From Silurus meridionalis (lineage: Eukaryota; Chordata; Actinopteri; Siluriformes; Siluridae), in contig NC_060905.1 of the NCBI RefSeq assembly GCF_014805685.1, positions 2,911,340 to 2,975,339 of the forward strand: a DNA stretch of 64,000 nt. Direction: 5' to 3'. This document shows positions 49,705 through 61,096 of the stretch, piece by piece (the stretch's first letter is position 1; the number at the start of each line of letters is the position of its first letter). The notes under the pieces were generated by a model. It was not told where the DNA came from. It saw only the letters and a list, made by a program, of their open reading frames with translations, and did no database searches. Both the position numbers and the translations under genes were made by a program.

Positions 49705-49913
49705 AAAAGAGAGGGTGGTCCCAGAGGAAAACCTGACAAAAGGTATTGAGGAAGATAAAGTTGGATTGTGTGATTTATGTCGAGATCACAATAAAATGAA
49801 GAAATGATCGCCAAAAAACAGCTTTTGTTATGGTGAAAAATTTCACTCGTGATCACGAGAAAACAAGAAAGAGCGATTATTGTTAAATTATAATGCATGG
49901 CTCATTAGGACTT
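49065..49913. mobile_element. MITE (family H) expanded by GA microsatellites
   Basis: The termini match those of 19492-19712: left 'tttttctctcttgttttctt' near 49096 and right 'cacgagaaaacaagaaagag' near 49855, ending 'catggctcattaggactt'. The interior has 'gacataacaaaagtcatttt' near 49158. The element holds two large (GA)n tracts (49392-49455 and 49530-49715), which account for much of its excess length over the 220-bp copy. Confidence 0.6.
49392..49715. repeat. (GA)n microsatellite tracts
   Basis: Two GA-rich tracts separated by a poly-T and unique spacer (49452-49530). The second has a pure core of about 76 bp (49619-49694) with GGA and AAA interruptions outside. Glu-Arg polymers read from it are artefacts. 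Confidence 0.95.
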
Positions 49914-49919
49914 AAAAAC

Positions 49920-52190
49920 AGAGGCCTATGCGACACTTTTTGTTAAAATAACAGAACACGTGGAGTAGTGCCGTAATTAAACAGCAAAATGAATATTATA
50001 TAACACATGGAACCAGAACCAGAACCAGCAATTTAAACACATTAACATATTCTAAGACATTGTGTCTTCTACTGCCTCCATTTTTTCTCAGCTCACATTT
50101 TGGATTTGTGAGCACCCGGGGGCGCTGTTTGCTTTAGTCTGAACACTTTACTTGCCCCAGAGATTTTACTTGCTTCCCTACTGACACTGAAACACATGCT
50201 ATACATAATGAAACTATATTAAGTATTAAAGAAACAAAACGTTAATACGTGTAACTGTGATCACGTGCGTGAGTCGACGGTCAACAAACAACAAAAACAA
50301 CAACGAGAACAAGAGTTATGTTTCTTTATGTTCATTAGTTTCCAGTGTGAATCACCAGAGAGGAAGATTTGGAAGTTTTTTGTTTTTTTTTTCCCTGTTT
50401 AAAGACAAAGTTAATATCCTTTTAAACAGAAAGACTTTGTGTGATTCAGAAAGTATAAACAGGGAAAATCCAGATAAATACACAGCAAAGTGTGAATGTG
50501 TCACAGCTCTTAGTTTCGCTGCGTACCACAGCAGAACGATGAGAATGAAGCAGCAGACGTACGTGTACAGTGTAAAGGCACGTATATGACTAATTTCACA
50601 GCAGCATGCACAAGCATGTTCCTCACACCACCATCTCGATCAGACTGCGTTCTCTTACTTCACTTTTCACTTTTCATTCTGGGCATTTGAGAAAAAAAGA
50701 AGTCTGAAAAGTGGATACTATGTGTTGAGACCGTCTACAAGTCTCCTGGTGTAAAACGTATATTTTTTAGTTTTATACACGTTTTTTTAAATCATCTTAA
50801 ATTGTATCATTCATATTTTTTACTATTATTGTAAATATAATGTTGCATTATTAGTATATTTATGCCATGGTGATTATTTTACTATAACTTTTCTTTGCAG
50901 GATTATTCATTTTGTTTGTTTGTTTGTTTGTTTGTTTGTTTGTTTGTTTGTTTGTTTAAATGGACACTCTATAAGCTAGATTTCAATTCAACATATTAAA
51001 AAGTCATTCAGATGATGGTTTATTTCCCACCCTGTACATTCGACACACATTTTACCATATCATCATGACCCATCTTATTTTCTTTTCCATAGCATTCTCT
51101 CCATTAGCGGTAGACACATCTACCACCCCCCAAACCATAGACTCGTCTCGTCTTATCTCGTCTTGTCTGGTATCCCATTCCCCCATTCTGAACCTCTAAA
51201 CGGTCTCCGAATGCGGTGTATATCAGCTTGGAACGTTCCAAAGGGGCGTCTGAGACAGGTTTTCCTGCGAGATCTGAGTCAGCGAAAGATTAATTCAAAG
51301 CTACCTGTTGTAGACCTCTTCCCCCACCCCCCCACTTCCTCTCCACATTACCCAAGAGCCCCGCGACTCAGCTCAGTCGGGCCTGCAGCGTGGGCGAGCT
51401 CAAAGCCACCACTTCTTATAACGAGATGCAGATGAAAAGAAACCCGAGCCAGACCAAAAAGTTTACTCTGTAAACCTGAGATAAAAAGAAGAGGGGGAAA
51501 AAAACGATCCGATTACGCAGGGCTGAGATGCAGGACGCGGCGTTCCGAACGCACTCCACTGCAAAACGAAGGTCAAGAACGCTTGTAAACCGGTTCGAAG
51601 GAAGTGAAAAGGTTAGACTTAAACATCCGGAGTGTCAGGCAGAAGCTCGCATCTGAGGGTTAAATGAAAGTGGTCAACCACAGAAAGCTGCTTCAGAAAC
51701 ATGCTTGCATAATGTGTGTGTGGGTTCGGGTTTCTACTGTCCCTCAAAACAACAAACACATAAATGTAAAACGCCAAGTAGAGCCGAACGCTTTTTGGAA
51801 TCTTTTTTTGAAATATTGATTTATTTTAAGATAGAAAAAAAATAAAAAATTAAAAAAAAGGTTAAATATATTACAATAAAAATACATTCAGTATAAAAGC
51901 TTTTCAGTACATGAACTTCAAAAAAGCTCCAAACAACACTAAAATAAAAATAAATTATATTAAAAACAACAATGAACATTGTGCAAAAGATACTTTGAGC
52001 CCTAATCATGTCCAGTACACCGAAAAATTAAGTTTTTTGTTAATTCTACATTAAAACATACTGCAATTTTGTAATTGTAATATTTATATTTCATCAGAAT
52101 CTTTGTAGTCTTCAAAAAAAGCTGAAATTTTAATATCAATTATATGTTCATACATGTAAACACTAGAAGAACAAAAGTTTGATTCATGTA
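49920..52190. other. No gene recognised; CpG-richer patch at 51180-51620
   Basis: Contains a TTTG tetranucleotide array at 50919-50957. The patch 51180-51620 has elevated CpG. It also carries a 90-codon plus-strand frame at 51163-51435 that matches no family I know and starts in a repetitive 'tctcgtctt' stretch. I see no convincing exon. Confidence 0.4.
50919..50957. repeat. (TTTG)n tetranucleotide repeat
   Basis: About ten TTTG units, uninterrupted. Confidence 0.95.
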
Positions 52191-52194
52191 TATT

Positions 52195-52575
52195 GTACAT
52201 CTCATTCTACATTGTCTCCATTCACTGTTATAATAAGTTCCACTGTTCTGGGAAAATGTTCTACTAGGGTATTTTTGGAGCCACAAGGGGTTCATTCAGC
52301 CACAAGAGTGTTAGTAAAGTCAGGTACTGATGTAGGTGAGGTGAAGAGGCCTGGGGGTGCAGTCAGTGTGAACAGTTCATCCTAAATAGGTTTAACAGAT
52401 CTTCCACTCCAACCCATGGAAAGCAGATCTTCAGAGAGCTGACTTAGTGCACAAAGGCATTGTCATTGAAAGCTTTGAAAGATATCGTATGCAATTACGT
52501 GCCTCCAACTTTGTGCTAACGGTTTTGGAAGAACCACATATGGCTCATATATGTCAGGTGTCCAAATCCTTTATA
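52195..52575 (+). mobile_element. Tc1/mariner-like nonautonomous remnant (family A)
   Basis: Forward copy: 'gggaaaatgttctactaggg' near 52250, 'gaggtgaagaggcctggggg' near 52336, 'gaagaaccacatatggctca' near 52529 and an outer 'caggtgtccaaatccttta' end. Confidence 0.65.
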
Positions 52576-52582
52576 TATACAT

Positions 52583-52960
52583 TAGGGGTGTAACAGTTCA
52601 CGTTTTCATACTGACATTTCAGTGCTTTCGGTTCGGTACACGTACAGAATGCAATCCTTTTATTATTATTATAAGTCTAAGTTCCCTCAGGAATGTATTA
52701 AGTGTCGGACCGCCACTTTGTTTGTCTCCCCCTAGCACATTTCTTTATTACTGTTAAATCTGAAAACATACACAACAACGGCAGGGGTATAAAAAGAAAC
52801 GAGAGTTAGCGCATTGTCACTGTGTCGACTAGCTTAGTTTTGTTTTGCGTTTCACAAAAAGCCTAAAGAATCCAAAGCGCTAGAAAGAAAGTGACTAGCG
52901 GCCAATGCTAGCGCTCTGGATTCTTTAGCGTTTTATGTCCAGCTTCAAGAATTTCTCTTA
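52583..52960. mobile_element. Possible hAT-type element end
   Basis: Begins 'ggggtgtaacagttcacg' and contains 'tttcggttcggtacacgtac' (52627-52646), a terminus style frequent in fish hAT-type repeats. No opposite end was found. The stretch 52960-53700 shows only short GT/AT runs. Confidence 0.35.
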
Positions 52961-53657
52961 AAAGGAGAAATCCACATGTCGAGGGAGTGAAGGAATGAAA
53001 ATTTGTGCTCTGCCCTCCACTCGCTAACCAGCACTCGCCCATGCGCCTGCTGCCACATACATATATACTGTATAGTTTATACAGTACAGTACTGTAAATT
53101 GCTCCGTTTTGCTAAAAAGTATTATCTATATATATATAAATTAATAACACATTACAGTACCCAATACCGATCACCGTGCTTTAAGACTCCTGGGCAGGAT
53201 ATGACATGTCTCAACTTTATATATTTACAATGGTGTAAATATACATTGATGATTCACGATCATTGCAATTCAGGCACTTCCTGTGTGTGTGTGTGTGTGT
53301 GTATATATAGTGCTTATAACTGATGACTTATAAATGATGGCATTTAAATTAACATTTAATGACCTTTTAATAGTCACTGCAACATGGTTATTTCACTATA
53401 TCACCAGCTCACACCTTCAGTGCATGAAACGTTATTTTCAGTGACAGGAGGTAATTTAAAGGCTGTGTCCCAAATTGTATGGTGTCACTTCCTAAAGTGG
53501 TTTTGGGAACTCCCAGGGCTCATGACGTATAACCAAAGAATTAAAGAAGAAGAAAATCTATTGTTTGACTAGAAAATAACATGAAATTGTTAAATTCATG
53601 TCCTGTAAAAAAAGGTGCATACATTGTCATATGGAAATATTTTTTTGTAGATATCAG

Positions 53658-53663
53658 TTTATT
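53658..53663 (-). promoter_or_regulatory. tnfsf14: Candidate poly(A) signal of tnfsf14
   Basis: AATAAA on the minus strand, 62 bases after the stop codon. It would give a very short 3' UTR; other signals further left may be used instead. Confidence 0.4.
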
Positions 53664-53725
53664 GATTAATTTTTGAGATATTTAAATCCCAAAAACACCA
53701 CGTGGAGTACGGGTCTTAAATCTGT

Positions 53726-54120
53726 CTAGAGCATGAACATCCCGAAACAGTTATCAGCCGGTTTATGCAGAAGAACCGACGAGCCATTATTCACATAAAC
53801 AAAAACAGCATCATTTGTGTACATAAAGAAGACGCCGCCCACATAACTGCTCCTCACACTTCCTTTTTGGAGAGGGCTCGGATTATATCTCTTGTATGTC
53901 AAGAGCTCAATAGAACTACCTGGTAAGCGCTGTGATCGCTTCTGTACCATCTGGGTGAAAGAACTGCCTTCTGCACTGTAGCTAATCTTAGAGTACACGT
54001 AGTAATAGCCCTCCTTTTGAACAATCAGAGTTCCATCTCTGTACTCGAGCTCGTGAATGATGGGGTCTCCCTCGACAATCCATTCCAGGATGCCTTCCTT
54101 TTCGGGTTTCTTAGAACCAG
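53726..54120 (-). CDS. tnfsf14: tnfsf14 exon 4 (TNF homology domain)
   Basis: Acceptor 'tgttttgaag' just above 54120. The split Ala codon is completed here. It encodes residues 111-241 and ends TAG at 53726-53728. It contains the TNF signature strand and the GGVFFMYTND and CFGMFML terminal strands. Confidence 0.92.
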
Positions 54121-57100
54121 CTTCAAAACAACAGAATACACACTGAAATATGTTCTATAGGACGAAATACACAATGAGAATGATGACATGGTGTGAAGCT
54201 CATGCTCACCTGCGAGATGCGCCAGAGGCTTTGAGGGACGTGGAATTGGAGGTGGCTTTGGCCTCCTGGTGACCAGTTGATCTCCTGAAATACAGGTACA
54301 CCACCGAATTTTGACACAAAGCTCTACAGTATACTTGGTATATGCTTGGGCTATTGTTGTGTGTATTGTCAATAAATCCTGTTGTTATTGTGTTATTGTG
54401 TGTTTCTGTCATGCATGAAATCCATTTTTGTTGTACACAGCAAAGTCAGTATATTCATTATAGATTTACATATACAGCATTTGGCAGATCTAGAACGACT
54501 TACATTTATCTCATTCATACAACCGCTATGGGGTTAAGGGCCTTCCTCAGGGGCCCAAGAGTTGCTGGAATTTGAACTCAAGACCTTCAGATCCAAAAGT
54601 CCAACCACTAAACTTCCAGCTCCCTCTTGAGTGGTGATTTTTCAGGATTAATAAATGTCTCAAAAGAACAAAAAGCCAAGAGTTGAATTGGTGGCCTGGG
54701 ACTGAGGGTCAAGAAGTGGATATATGTGAATTCCATGCTACTTAGAGGAATGTGGGTGTTACACAAATGGCTAAAGAGGCTATAACAAAGACTGTGTGTT
54801 CAATATGTTTCTGGCTACTTCTATGAAACTGCCTGGATTCATTTCTGCTGAATAAACTTTAACTTTAAACACTGGCTCCTGAACTTTGTTCATTTCTTCA
54901 TTTTTCTTCATCATCTTAATGACTAAGTGTTAAGACCCAGGTGAGTCCAAGGCCAATTCTGTGTACAGGTCGGTCAATCTGTTTCCGTCTGTTAACGTTA
55001 ATGTTTGTTAATGTTGACGGAATGTTTTTTAAATAACATTCGCAGTCGTGGACATAATCAGATAAAATCGGACTTTGAACAGTCATTGTTTGAAAGCATA
55101 CTAACAAAACTCAATTGCTCAATAGTTTTTTTCTTAGTTAGGATAGTTTTAGCTAGTTTTTCATCTTTTTGCCTCCACCCCCCAAAACACCACAATGTTT
55201 ACTAACAGAATAAGAAGGAACACTGAGCAATACTTTGCATTGTGAATGAGTTTGAAGTCTATTTTTATAGTGTGTAAGGGTATAATTGTAGTTTGTGTGC
55301 AAACAAGTATGCTCAGCAGAAGGGCGGCGACTCCGAGCGCTGCGCCTCGTGGGTTGTTTAGACTAGAGCAGCCATATTGGAGAAAATTGGACTTGTGGTC
55401 TAACTGAAAGGTGACACCTTTATGAGCCACGTTCAGAGTTGAGTAAAACTTGTACACACATCCGTATTCTTTACTGGAAATGGAGTAGCGTGGTTGGTAA
55501 AGTGTTAGACTTCTGATCAGAAGGTGCTGAGTTCAAATCCCACCACTTGAACAAGGACCTTCAACTGCTCCATTGTATGAATGAAATACTTGTAAGTAAA
55601 TGCACTTAAACAGAACGCTGTTTTTACTCTTTAGAAGTTATAGGCACTACAGATTGAAGCGTAAGAGATGATGAGTGATTAGTTGGATGCTTTAAAACTC
55701 ATGAATATTCAGTATAGAAAACTACATGATGTAAATGGATGCAAGAACTTTCTTCAGTGCAAACAATCCAGCAACGTGAACTTAAATGCAAGAAAGAAAG
55801 AACATGAAAACCCGAACTACAAGCATTTGCTTAATATATAAATATATATATGAGGTGTAGCGTTACACAAAAATCACGCTTTGATACGTTCGTTTTTAAA
55901 TTACGGTTCAGTTTAATTTGGTTACGGTTTCGGGGGGGAAAAATGAAAAAAATGTAATTGCTTGTCGTTTTGTTATTAACACAGTTTATTATTATTATTA
56001 GCATTTGCGAACATCAACAGTTTTTAAAACAGTTTGAAATAAAACGCCTGCTCAGTTAAATAATATATAACGATATGTTGTATGATATTGTATAAGTATG
56101 AAATATATACAACTAAAATCGAATCAATCGAATGAACGCAATACAATTTTCTATGAAATTGATTAAATTGAGTACAAGTTATAAAATTAAATGAATTAGT
56201 TTACATTTGTTAGACCCCGTTTGGGTTATACAGATGTGTATATAAGTGTGTGTGTGTGTGTAATGTAATTTTCTAAAGATATGATCTACGTAACTGTTTT
56301 AATTATTTCAGCAGACTTTTACAAATGTCTCGATTCCCTTCATTGTTCGTTTATTTACTCCCTCGAAGTGTGGGATTGTCAGGATTTTCTCCTCTAAAGG
56401 AGTTTCTTCTATATAAAAGAAAGTATTGAAGCTTTACAAAAACGCAAAAGAATCCATATGGTACATGTACCGTATGTGTGTATATGCTTGAACTCTTGAG
56501 CTAGCGTGTGTGTGTGTGTATGTGTGTGTGTGTGTGTGGTCGCTAATAATGCAGCATGTTATCGTTGACCTTTACGCTGCAATCTGTTTCAATTCTGAGC
56601 ACCAAATGGATGATTTTGGACGATGATGATGAACCTAGGTTTGTGAAGCTCGTTATTGTGGTCAGCTCTGTTCACAATGACATCCTTGAAAATACGTCCT
56701 ATTTTAACTTGTCCTACGTGAAATGTTTTTGTCCCTCATTGATTCTAGCTTGGACACCCTCTTTAGATAAGATTCCTAGTTTTGAAAGACAAGAGAAAAA
56801 AAATCTATGTACCTTTTAGTGCTTCAGGGCTTTCGGCAGGTTTCTGAAAAAAGAAATAGAACAGTGACATGGTTTAGATGATATCAGACAGATGCACATG
56901 CATAGCATCGAATGAAGACGGCTGCAGAATAAACCACAAAGCAGGTGGACCAGCCCACCGACAAGCCACCAGCGTGCAGGTCTGAGCCAGGAAAGGAAAT
57001 AATGCACACGTTAAATTCAGAGACGTGCTTAAAGGTGGTCATGCACTAGATCTTGTACTTAATCGAGAGTGCAAACCGGTTGTTTGAGGAGCATGGGCTT

Positions 57101-57320
57101 TTTTGAGTAGCATTGACAGTTCTCTGAGATTTCAATATGCATTAATAAATGCATTAACAAAATAAAGAGGAAACATCTCTATAGTGAAGATAATCGAACG
57201 GCCACACAGCACACAGTAGATACTACAGAATGTGTGAAATAACTAAACACGCAAGTGTTGGCATATTTTTGGTGTTAATTTCTTGTTGGTTGGTTTGTGG
57301 TAAGATGGTTGCGTTGTGTG

Positions 57321-57368
<48 letters not shown>

Positions 57369-58748
57369 GGTTGATGGTGGGGAAGTGAAGCATGGGTTGT
57401 ATGGTGGGTGGGTGTGTTGCACAGGGGGTTTTATTATTACTGACACTTTTGCACTGGCATTTAAGGTAAAAAAACAAGTAAAATTCCCAAATAGTTGTAA
57501 TATAAAAGATTGCAGGCTTCTTTTCTAACTCATTAACTTCCGACCTTATATTATTCTGAAATCAAGGTGAAGACGTGGTGATGTTTGGCAACATGATGCA
57601 ATTCACACATAGGTATAAGTATTCAGATCAATTGATACAAAGCAATGAATAGGTTTTGGACATGCTACTTTATTTTGATGATAAACTGGATAGAGTGTAT
57701 AAATGGAGCATTGGCTTCTTACTGAAACTGCATATACAAAGAGGTCTGTATGTTTATTTGCACACACACAAAAAAAGCTCAGAGTGCAGGCAAGGTTTAA
57801 CTGCTCAAGGTCAGTCCTGCTGTATGTTTAACAGGAAGCTATGTTTTGCATGTGGGGGGCTTTTCTTTGTACCCATCTCTCGTGGTTCTTTAATCATCTT
57901 GATATGTCATTCTGAATGCATGATATGACAAGTAAGATGAAACGTTAGGATTGCGCTAAAAAATCAGAGAAAAAAAAGCAAACATGACCGTTCAAGCTTG
58001 CTGAAATGTAAATCAAGCGTGAGAGACTTTCAGGAGATGAATTATACTTCATTCATAAGTATATAATTAGATCTCCTTACTAAAAAAAAGATAATAAGAA
58101 TGCATTGAACTGGAAATCTTAAATATAGGTACTAATAAATAACCTAACCCTATACCCTATAAGATCAATTAAATATATATATAGAGAATATAACAAAATA
58201 AAAGAATGAAAGAGTATTGAAGTAGGAATAAGTACCACATATGCCTGCTTCCTATTCTTACATTCTCATTCATTCACTCTTTCTTTACCCAAGTCAAACC
58301 TATAGTTATTTAATCCAGCTGTCATGAGTAATACGTATCAGACCATGTTATGTAATAAGGAAAGTGTTTCACAATTTAAAACCACACTATAGATTAAAAA
58401 ACCTGTACTTCCTGTACTACTACAGTCTGGTGCGAGAACGTTTTGCAGAAAAGATATCCAGAAAAGTAAATCCAGAGAAAAGTCTTGATTTACAGCACTC
58501 CAGCCTTTTTTTTTTTTACTTACAGACTCCGAGGTATCGCCATGCTTGTGGAGTTTGTAGATGAAAACACCCTCCATCAATACACCAAGCAGGGTCAGAC
58601 ACACCAGCACCAAGAGCGTGTTCTGGACCAGGCGGTTCCTCCGGACCTGCATTCGTCGTTGTCCCGGTTTGGGTGGCAGAGGTGGTGGAAAATGGGTAGC
58701 ACCATCTACTACAAACACTGAAGGGTACGCAGCATGACCATCAGCCAT
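53726..58748 (-). CDS. tnfsf14: TNF superfamily member 14 (LIGHT), four exons
   Basis: Exons 58524-58748, 56813-56843, 54210-54284 and 53726-54120 (225+31+75+395 nt) join in frame to 241 residues, against about 240 in mammalian LIGHT. The start ATG at 58748 is chosen because it puts PSVFVVDG at residues 9-16, as in LIGHT; an in-frame ATG at 58784 lies upstream. A proline-rich cytoplasmic segment (PPPLPPKP) precedes one membrane helix (about 41-63), giving type II topology. The stalk ends KPLAHLAAG, matching the conserved start of the TNF homology domain. LIVQKEGYYYVYSK (142-155) fits the TNF-family signature. The protein ends NCFGMFML, like LIGHT. One sequon, N222-G-S. LIGHT forms trimers that engage HVEM- and LTBR-type receptors to costimulate T cells. 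The gene converges on the CD70-like ligand gene, recalling the mammalian cluster. The weak exon 2 donor (GTACAT) is the least certain point. Confidence 0.9.
54210..54284 (-). CDS. tnfsf14: tnfsf14 exon 3
   Basis: 75 nt, phase 1 at both ends. Acceptor 'tgtatttcag', donor GTGAGC. It encodes a basic proline-rich stalk (RRPKPPPIPRP) and the KPLAHLA lead-in to the TNF domain. Intron 3 is only 89 bp. Confidence 0.9.
54470..54615 (-). mobile_element. tRNA-derived SINE with HpaI-type tail
   Basis: In tnfsf14 intron 2. 'catttggcagatctagaacg' near 54479 is the tail, 'gggttaagggccttcctcag' lies near 54531, and a B-box-like 'tttgaactcaagacc' near 54571 marks the head. Confidence 0.65.
55480..55605 (+). 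mobile_element. tRNA-derived SINE, shortened
   Basis: In tnfsf14 intron 2. 'agcgtggttggtaaagtgtt' carries an A-box-like start and 'gagttcaaatcccac' a B box (near 55530). The 'gaacaaggaccttcaactgc' block is contracted and the tail ends 'taagtaaatgcac'. Confidence 0.65.
55850..56270 (+). mobile_element. Possible hAT-type repeat fragment
   Basis: In tnfsf14 intron 2. It starts 'gaggtgtagcgttacacaaa' and includes 'aacatcaacagtttttaaaa' and 'cgcctgctcagttaaataat', recognised from a dispersed fish repeat that begins with a 'ggtgtaacggtacac' terminus. Only one end is present. Confidence 0.45.
56813..56843 (-). CDS. tnfsf14: tnfsf14 exon 2 (31-nt microexon)
   Basis: Lies between a 'tttcttttttcag' acceptor and a GTACAT donor. 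It is phase 0 in and phase 1 out and encodes KPAESPEALK plus the first base of a Gly codon. Its length and phase are what is needed to join exons 1 and 3. The donor lacks the usual G at position +5, so alternative splicing is possible. Confidence 0.7.
57323..57367. repeat. (GT)n microsatellite
   Basis: About 22 GT units in tnfsf14 intron 1. The rest of that intron (56844-58523) shows no recognised repeat. Confidence 0.95.
58524..58748 (-). CDS. tnfsf14: tnfsf14 exon 1
   Basis: 75 codons ending phase 0 at a perfect GTAAGT donor. It encodes the cytoplasmic PSVFVVDG motif, the proline-rich and basic segments and the membrane helix. Reading through the donor gives a run of lysines from the poly-A that follows, showing that the exon ends here. 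Confidence 0.92.
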
Positions 58749-58865
58749 GTTCTTGCAGTCCTGAAGGGAAGAACTATGAAGCACAGGTAATAGAAGATCC
58801 TCGATTCAAGATAAGATGCTGAGCAATGGCTGAGGATGCAGAGTCGCAGATAACTCCCACTCTGG

Positions 58866-58991
<126 letters not shown>

Positions 58992-59148
58992 CACTCAATC
59001 ATACAAGTTGCCAATTAATAAAGGTCATTAAAAATTTATTGTACAAAGAACTTTGGGCTTTTATTCTCTTTTCAAATAGTTTTATCTCAGAACGAGGAAC
59101 TTGTTATACCGGGTGTGATGAAGGAAGCGTAAAAGCACACACTCAGTC

Positions 59149-59164
59149 ACACACACACACACAT

Positions 59165-59202
<38 letters not shown>

Positions 59203-59228
59203 CCACACACACACACACACACACACAT
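59149..59228. repeat. (CA)n microsatellite with CCA interruptions
   Basis: About 80 bp of CA repeat broken by two 'catccacac' interruptions near 59162 and 59201. Confidence 0.95.
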
Positions 59229-59456
59229 ACAGGTACTGTCTAAAAAAACTGACCTCAATTCATCTCAGCGTCGCTGCTGAACTGAAAAAAGGCCCCCAAC
59301 ACACAACACAACTTCACTTACAAATGATGGATATGAATTCTTTTGTCACCTACACCTACTTAAAGTCTCTCTTATGAAGCTGTCAGAAATTCTACACAGC
59401 AAGGTGTTTACCGTAAACACATCTGTACCGAGAACACCAGATATCCCCAGTGGTGA

Positions 59457-59575
59457 ATCAAGTACACAAACCATGTAGTTGAGCAAAAGTAGATTCACTC
59501 AGTAAAATGTGACTCCACTAAAAGTGTCCCTTTAAACGTTCACTTGAGTAAAAGTACACAAGCATCTAACACTGT
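59457..59575 (+). mobile_element. Family G element, end fragment
   Basis: 'gtacacaaaccatgtagttg' through 'cacttgagtaaaagtacaca' is the same terminus as 31335-31430. The rest of the element is absent. Confidence 0.6.
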
Positions 59576-59639
59576 ATCTGAAGCAGTATATAGACCCACC
59601 ACATGGTCACAATATGCTTAAAATGTATATTAAAATAAA

Positions 59640-59832
59640 TCACTGCACTGGAACTGCACTGGTCCTGCAGTGGTCCAACAATGGTCCAGCGCTGGTCCTG
59701 CACCAGTTTTGCACTGGTCCAACATTGGTCCAACACGGGTTTTGCACTGATCCAGCACTGGTCCTGTACTGCTTTTGCACTGGTCCTGCACCAGTCCTGC
59801 ATGTTCCTGCACTGGAAATGCAGTGGTTCTGT
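59640..59832. repeat. Short-period minisatellite (CACTGGTCC-type)
   Basis: Degenerate tandem units of about 12-18 bp built on 'gcactggtcctgca' and 'ccaacattggtcc' variants. The unit lacks stops on both strands, so several open frames of 60-100 codons cross it. None is a gene. Confidence 0.85.
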
Positions 59833-60116
59833 CTCCCAGAAGATCTTTTCTTTACCACATTACTTATGTTTGATTTGTACAGCGATTTAACAGAGGGCAT
59901 TGTCCCAACACAACTTTAAAGAGATGAATAGGTTTTTAAATATGAATTTATATGTTACCAGTAAAACACACACACATCATATCAAGTTGAACCATGTTGC
60001 AGGAAAACTAAAGAAAATGTTGTTAAAATAAAATCTCTGGAGATGAAACTTTTTCATGAGGGGTGCCAATAATTATGGAGTTAAATGTCTGTCTGAGGTT
60101 GAACAAAGTTGACATC

Positions 60117-60119
<3 letters not shown>

Positions 60120-60197
<78 letters not shown>
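60120..60197. repeat. (AT)n microsatellite
   Basis: About 78 bp of TA repeat. The Tc1 element starts directly at its right edge, consistent with Tc1 preference for TA targets. Confidence 0.95.
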
Positions 60198-60198
<1 letters not shown>

Positions 60199-60493
60199 TC
60201 GCAATCAGAAATATTCAACCCCCTCACCTCAATAGACAATACAGTGATGTTGATAAAAGATAATGAAAAGAAATAAAAATAAAAAAAAACTTGTGAAATA
60301 ACAAACAATATTTATTGATACATATTTGAGTTATTTTGACTTAACTTTGAAGTTTAAATGAAAATTGTAAGTTTTGTAACACGAGCATGTGCAGTTATTC
60401 AACCCCCAGCTTCAGTACCTTGTGGAGCGCCCTTTAGTTTTTATAACTTCTAACAAGTGTTTTCGATAAGTGCTGACAAGCTTCTTACACCTC

Positions 60494-60550
60494 TCAATTC
60501 AATTCAATTCAATTCAATTCAATTCAATTCAATTCAATTCAATTCAATTC
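60494..60550. repeat. (AATTC)n pentanucleotide tail of L2
   Basis: About eleven AATTC units (GAATT on the element's strand) forming the 3' terminus of the L2 insert. The same run ends the copy at 48295. Confidence 0.95.
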
Positions 60551-61046
60551 GAATCAATTCAATTCATTTTTATTTGTATAGCGCTTTTAACAATGAACAT
60601 TGTCTCAAAGCAGCTTTACACAGATAATGTGGTGATTAAACGTAAATATGTTCTTTGTAAGTAAGTTTGTCCCTGATGAGCAACTGTGGCAAGGAAAAAC
60701 TCCCCGAGATGGCATAGGGAAGAAACCTTGAGAGGAACCAGACTCAAGAGGGAACCCATCCTCATCTGGGTTGCACCGAATGTCCATTTGAAGCAGATAT
60801 ACAAAGTTGCGGGGTACAGTGATGACAATCAGAAGCAAACTGCACTCCCGAGTCAGTGCAGCAGACCGCCGACACCAACTACAGTCCAATCCGTCCTCAA
60901 AAGCACCCGTTCTACTCCGGAATTACATGGAACCACGCAAGGTGTTGATGAGATACCGTCCCAAGCTGCACAGAAGTGTGAAGATCCATGGAGGGGAGAG
61001 GGGCAGGAACAGTGGTCACTGGAGCCTCAGGAGCATGTTTAACTCG

Positions 61047-61096
<50 letters not shown>

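Noticed and set aside
51163..51435. 90-codon frame in a CpG-richer patch
   Set aside because: It begins in a low-complexity 'tctcgtctt' stretch and has no recognisable domain or splice-consistent partner.
53726..58748. FASLG as the identity of the minus-strand TNF ligand
   Set aside because: The proline-rich tail suggested it, but the PSVFVVDG motif, exon phases and C-terminus fit TNFSF14, and the long polyproline region of FASLG is missing.
58784..58784. Upstream in-frame ATG as the tnfsf14 start
   Set aside because: The ATG at 58748 gives the N-terminal spacing to PSVFVVDG seen in LIGHT. The 12 extra residues (MLHSSSLQDCKN) have no support.
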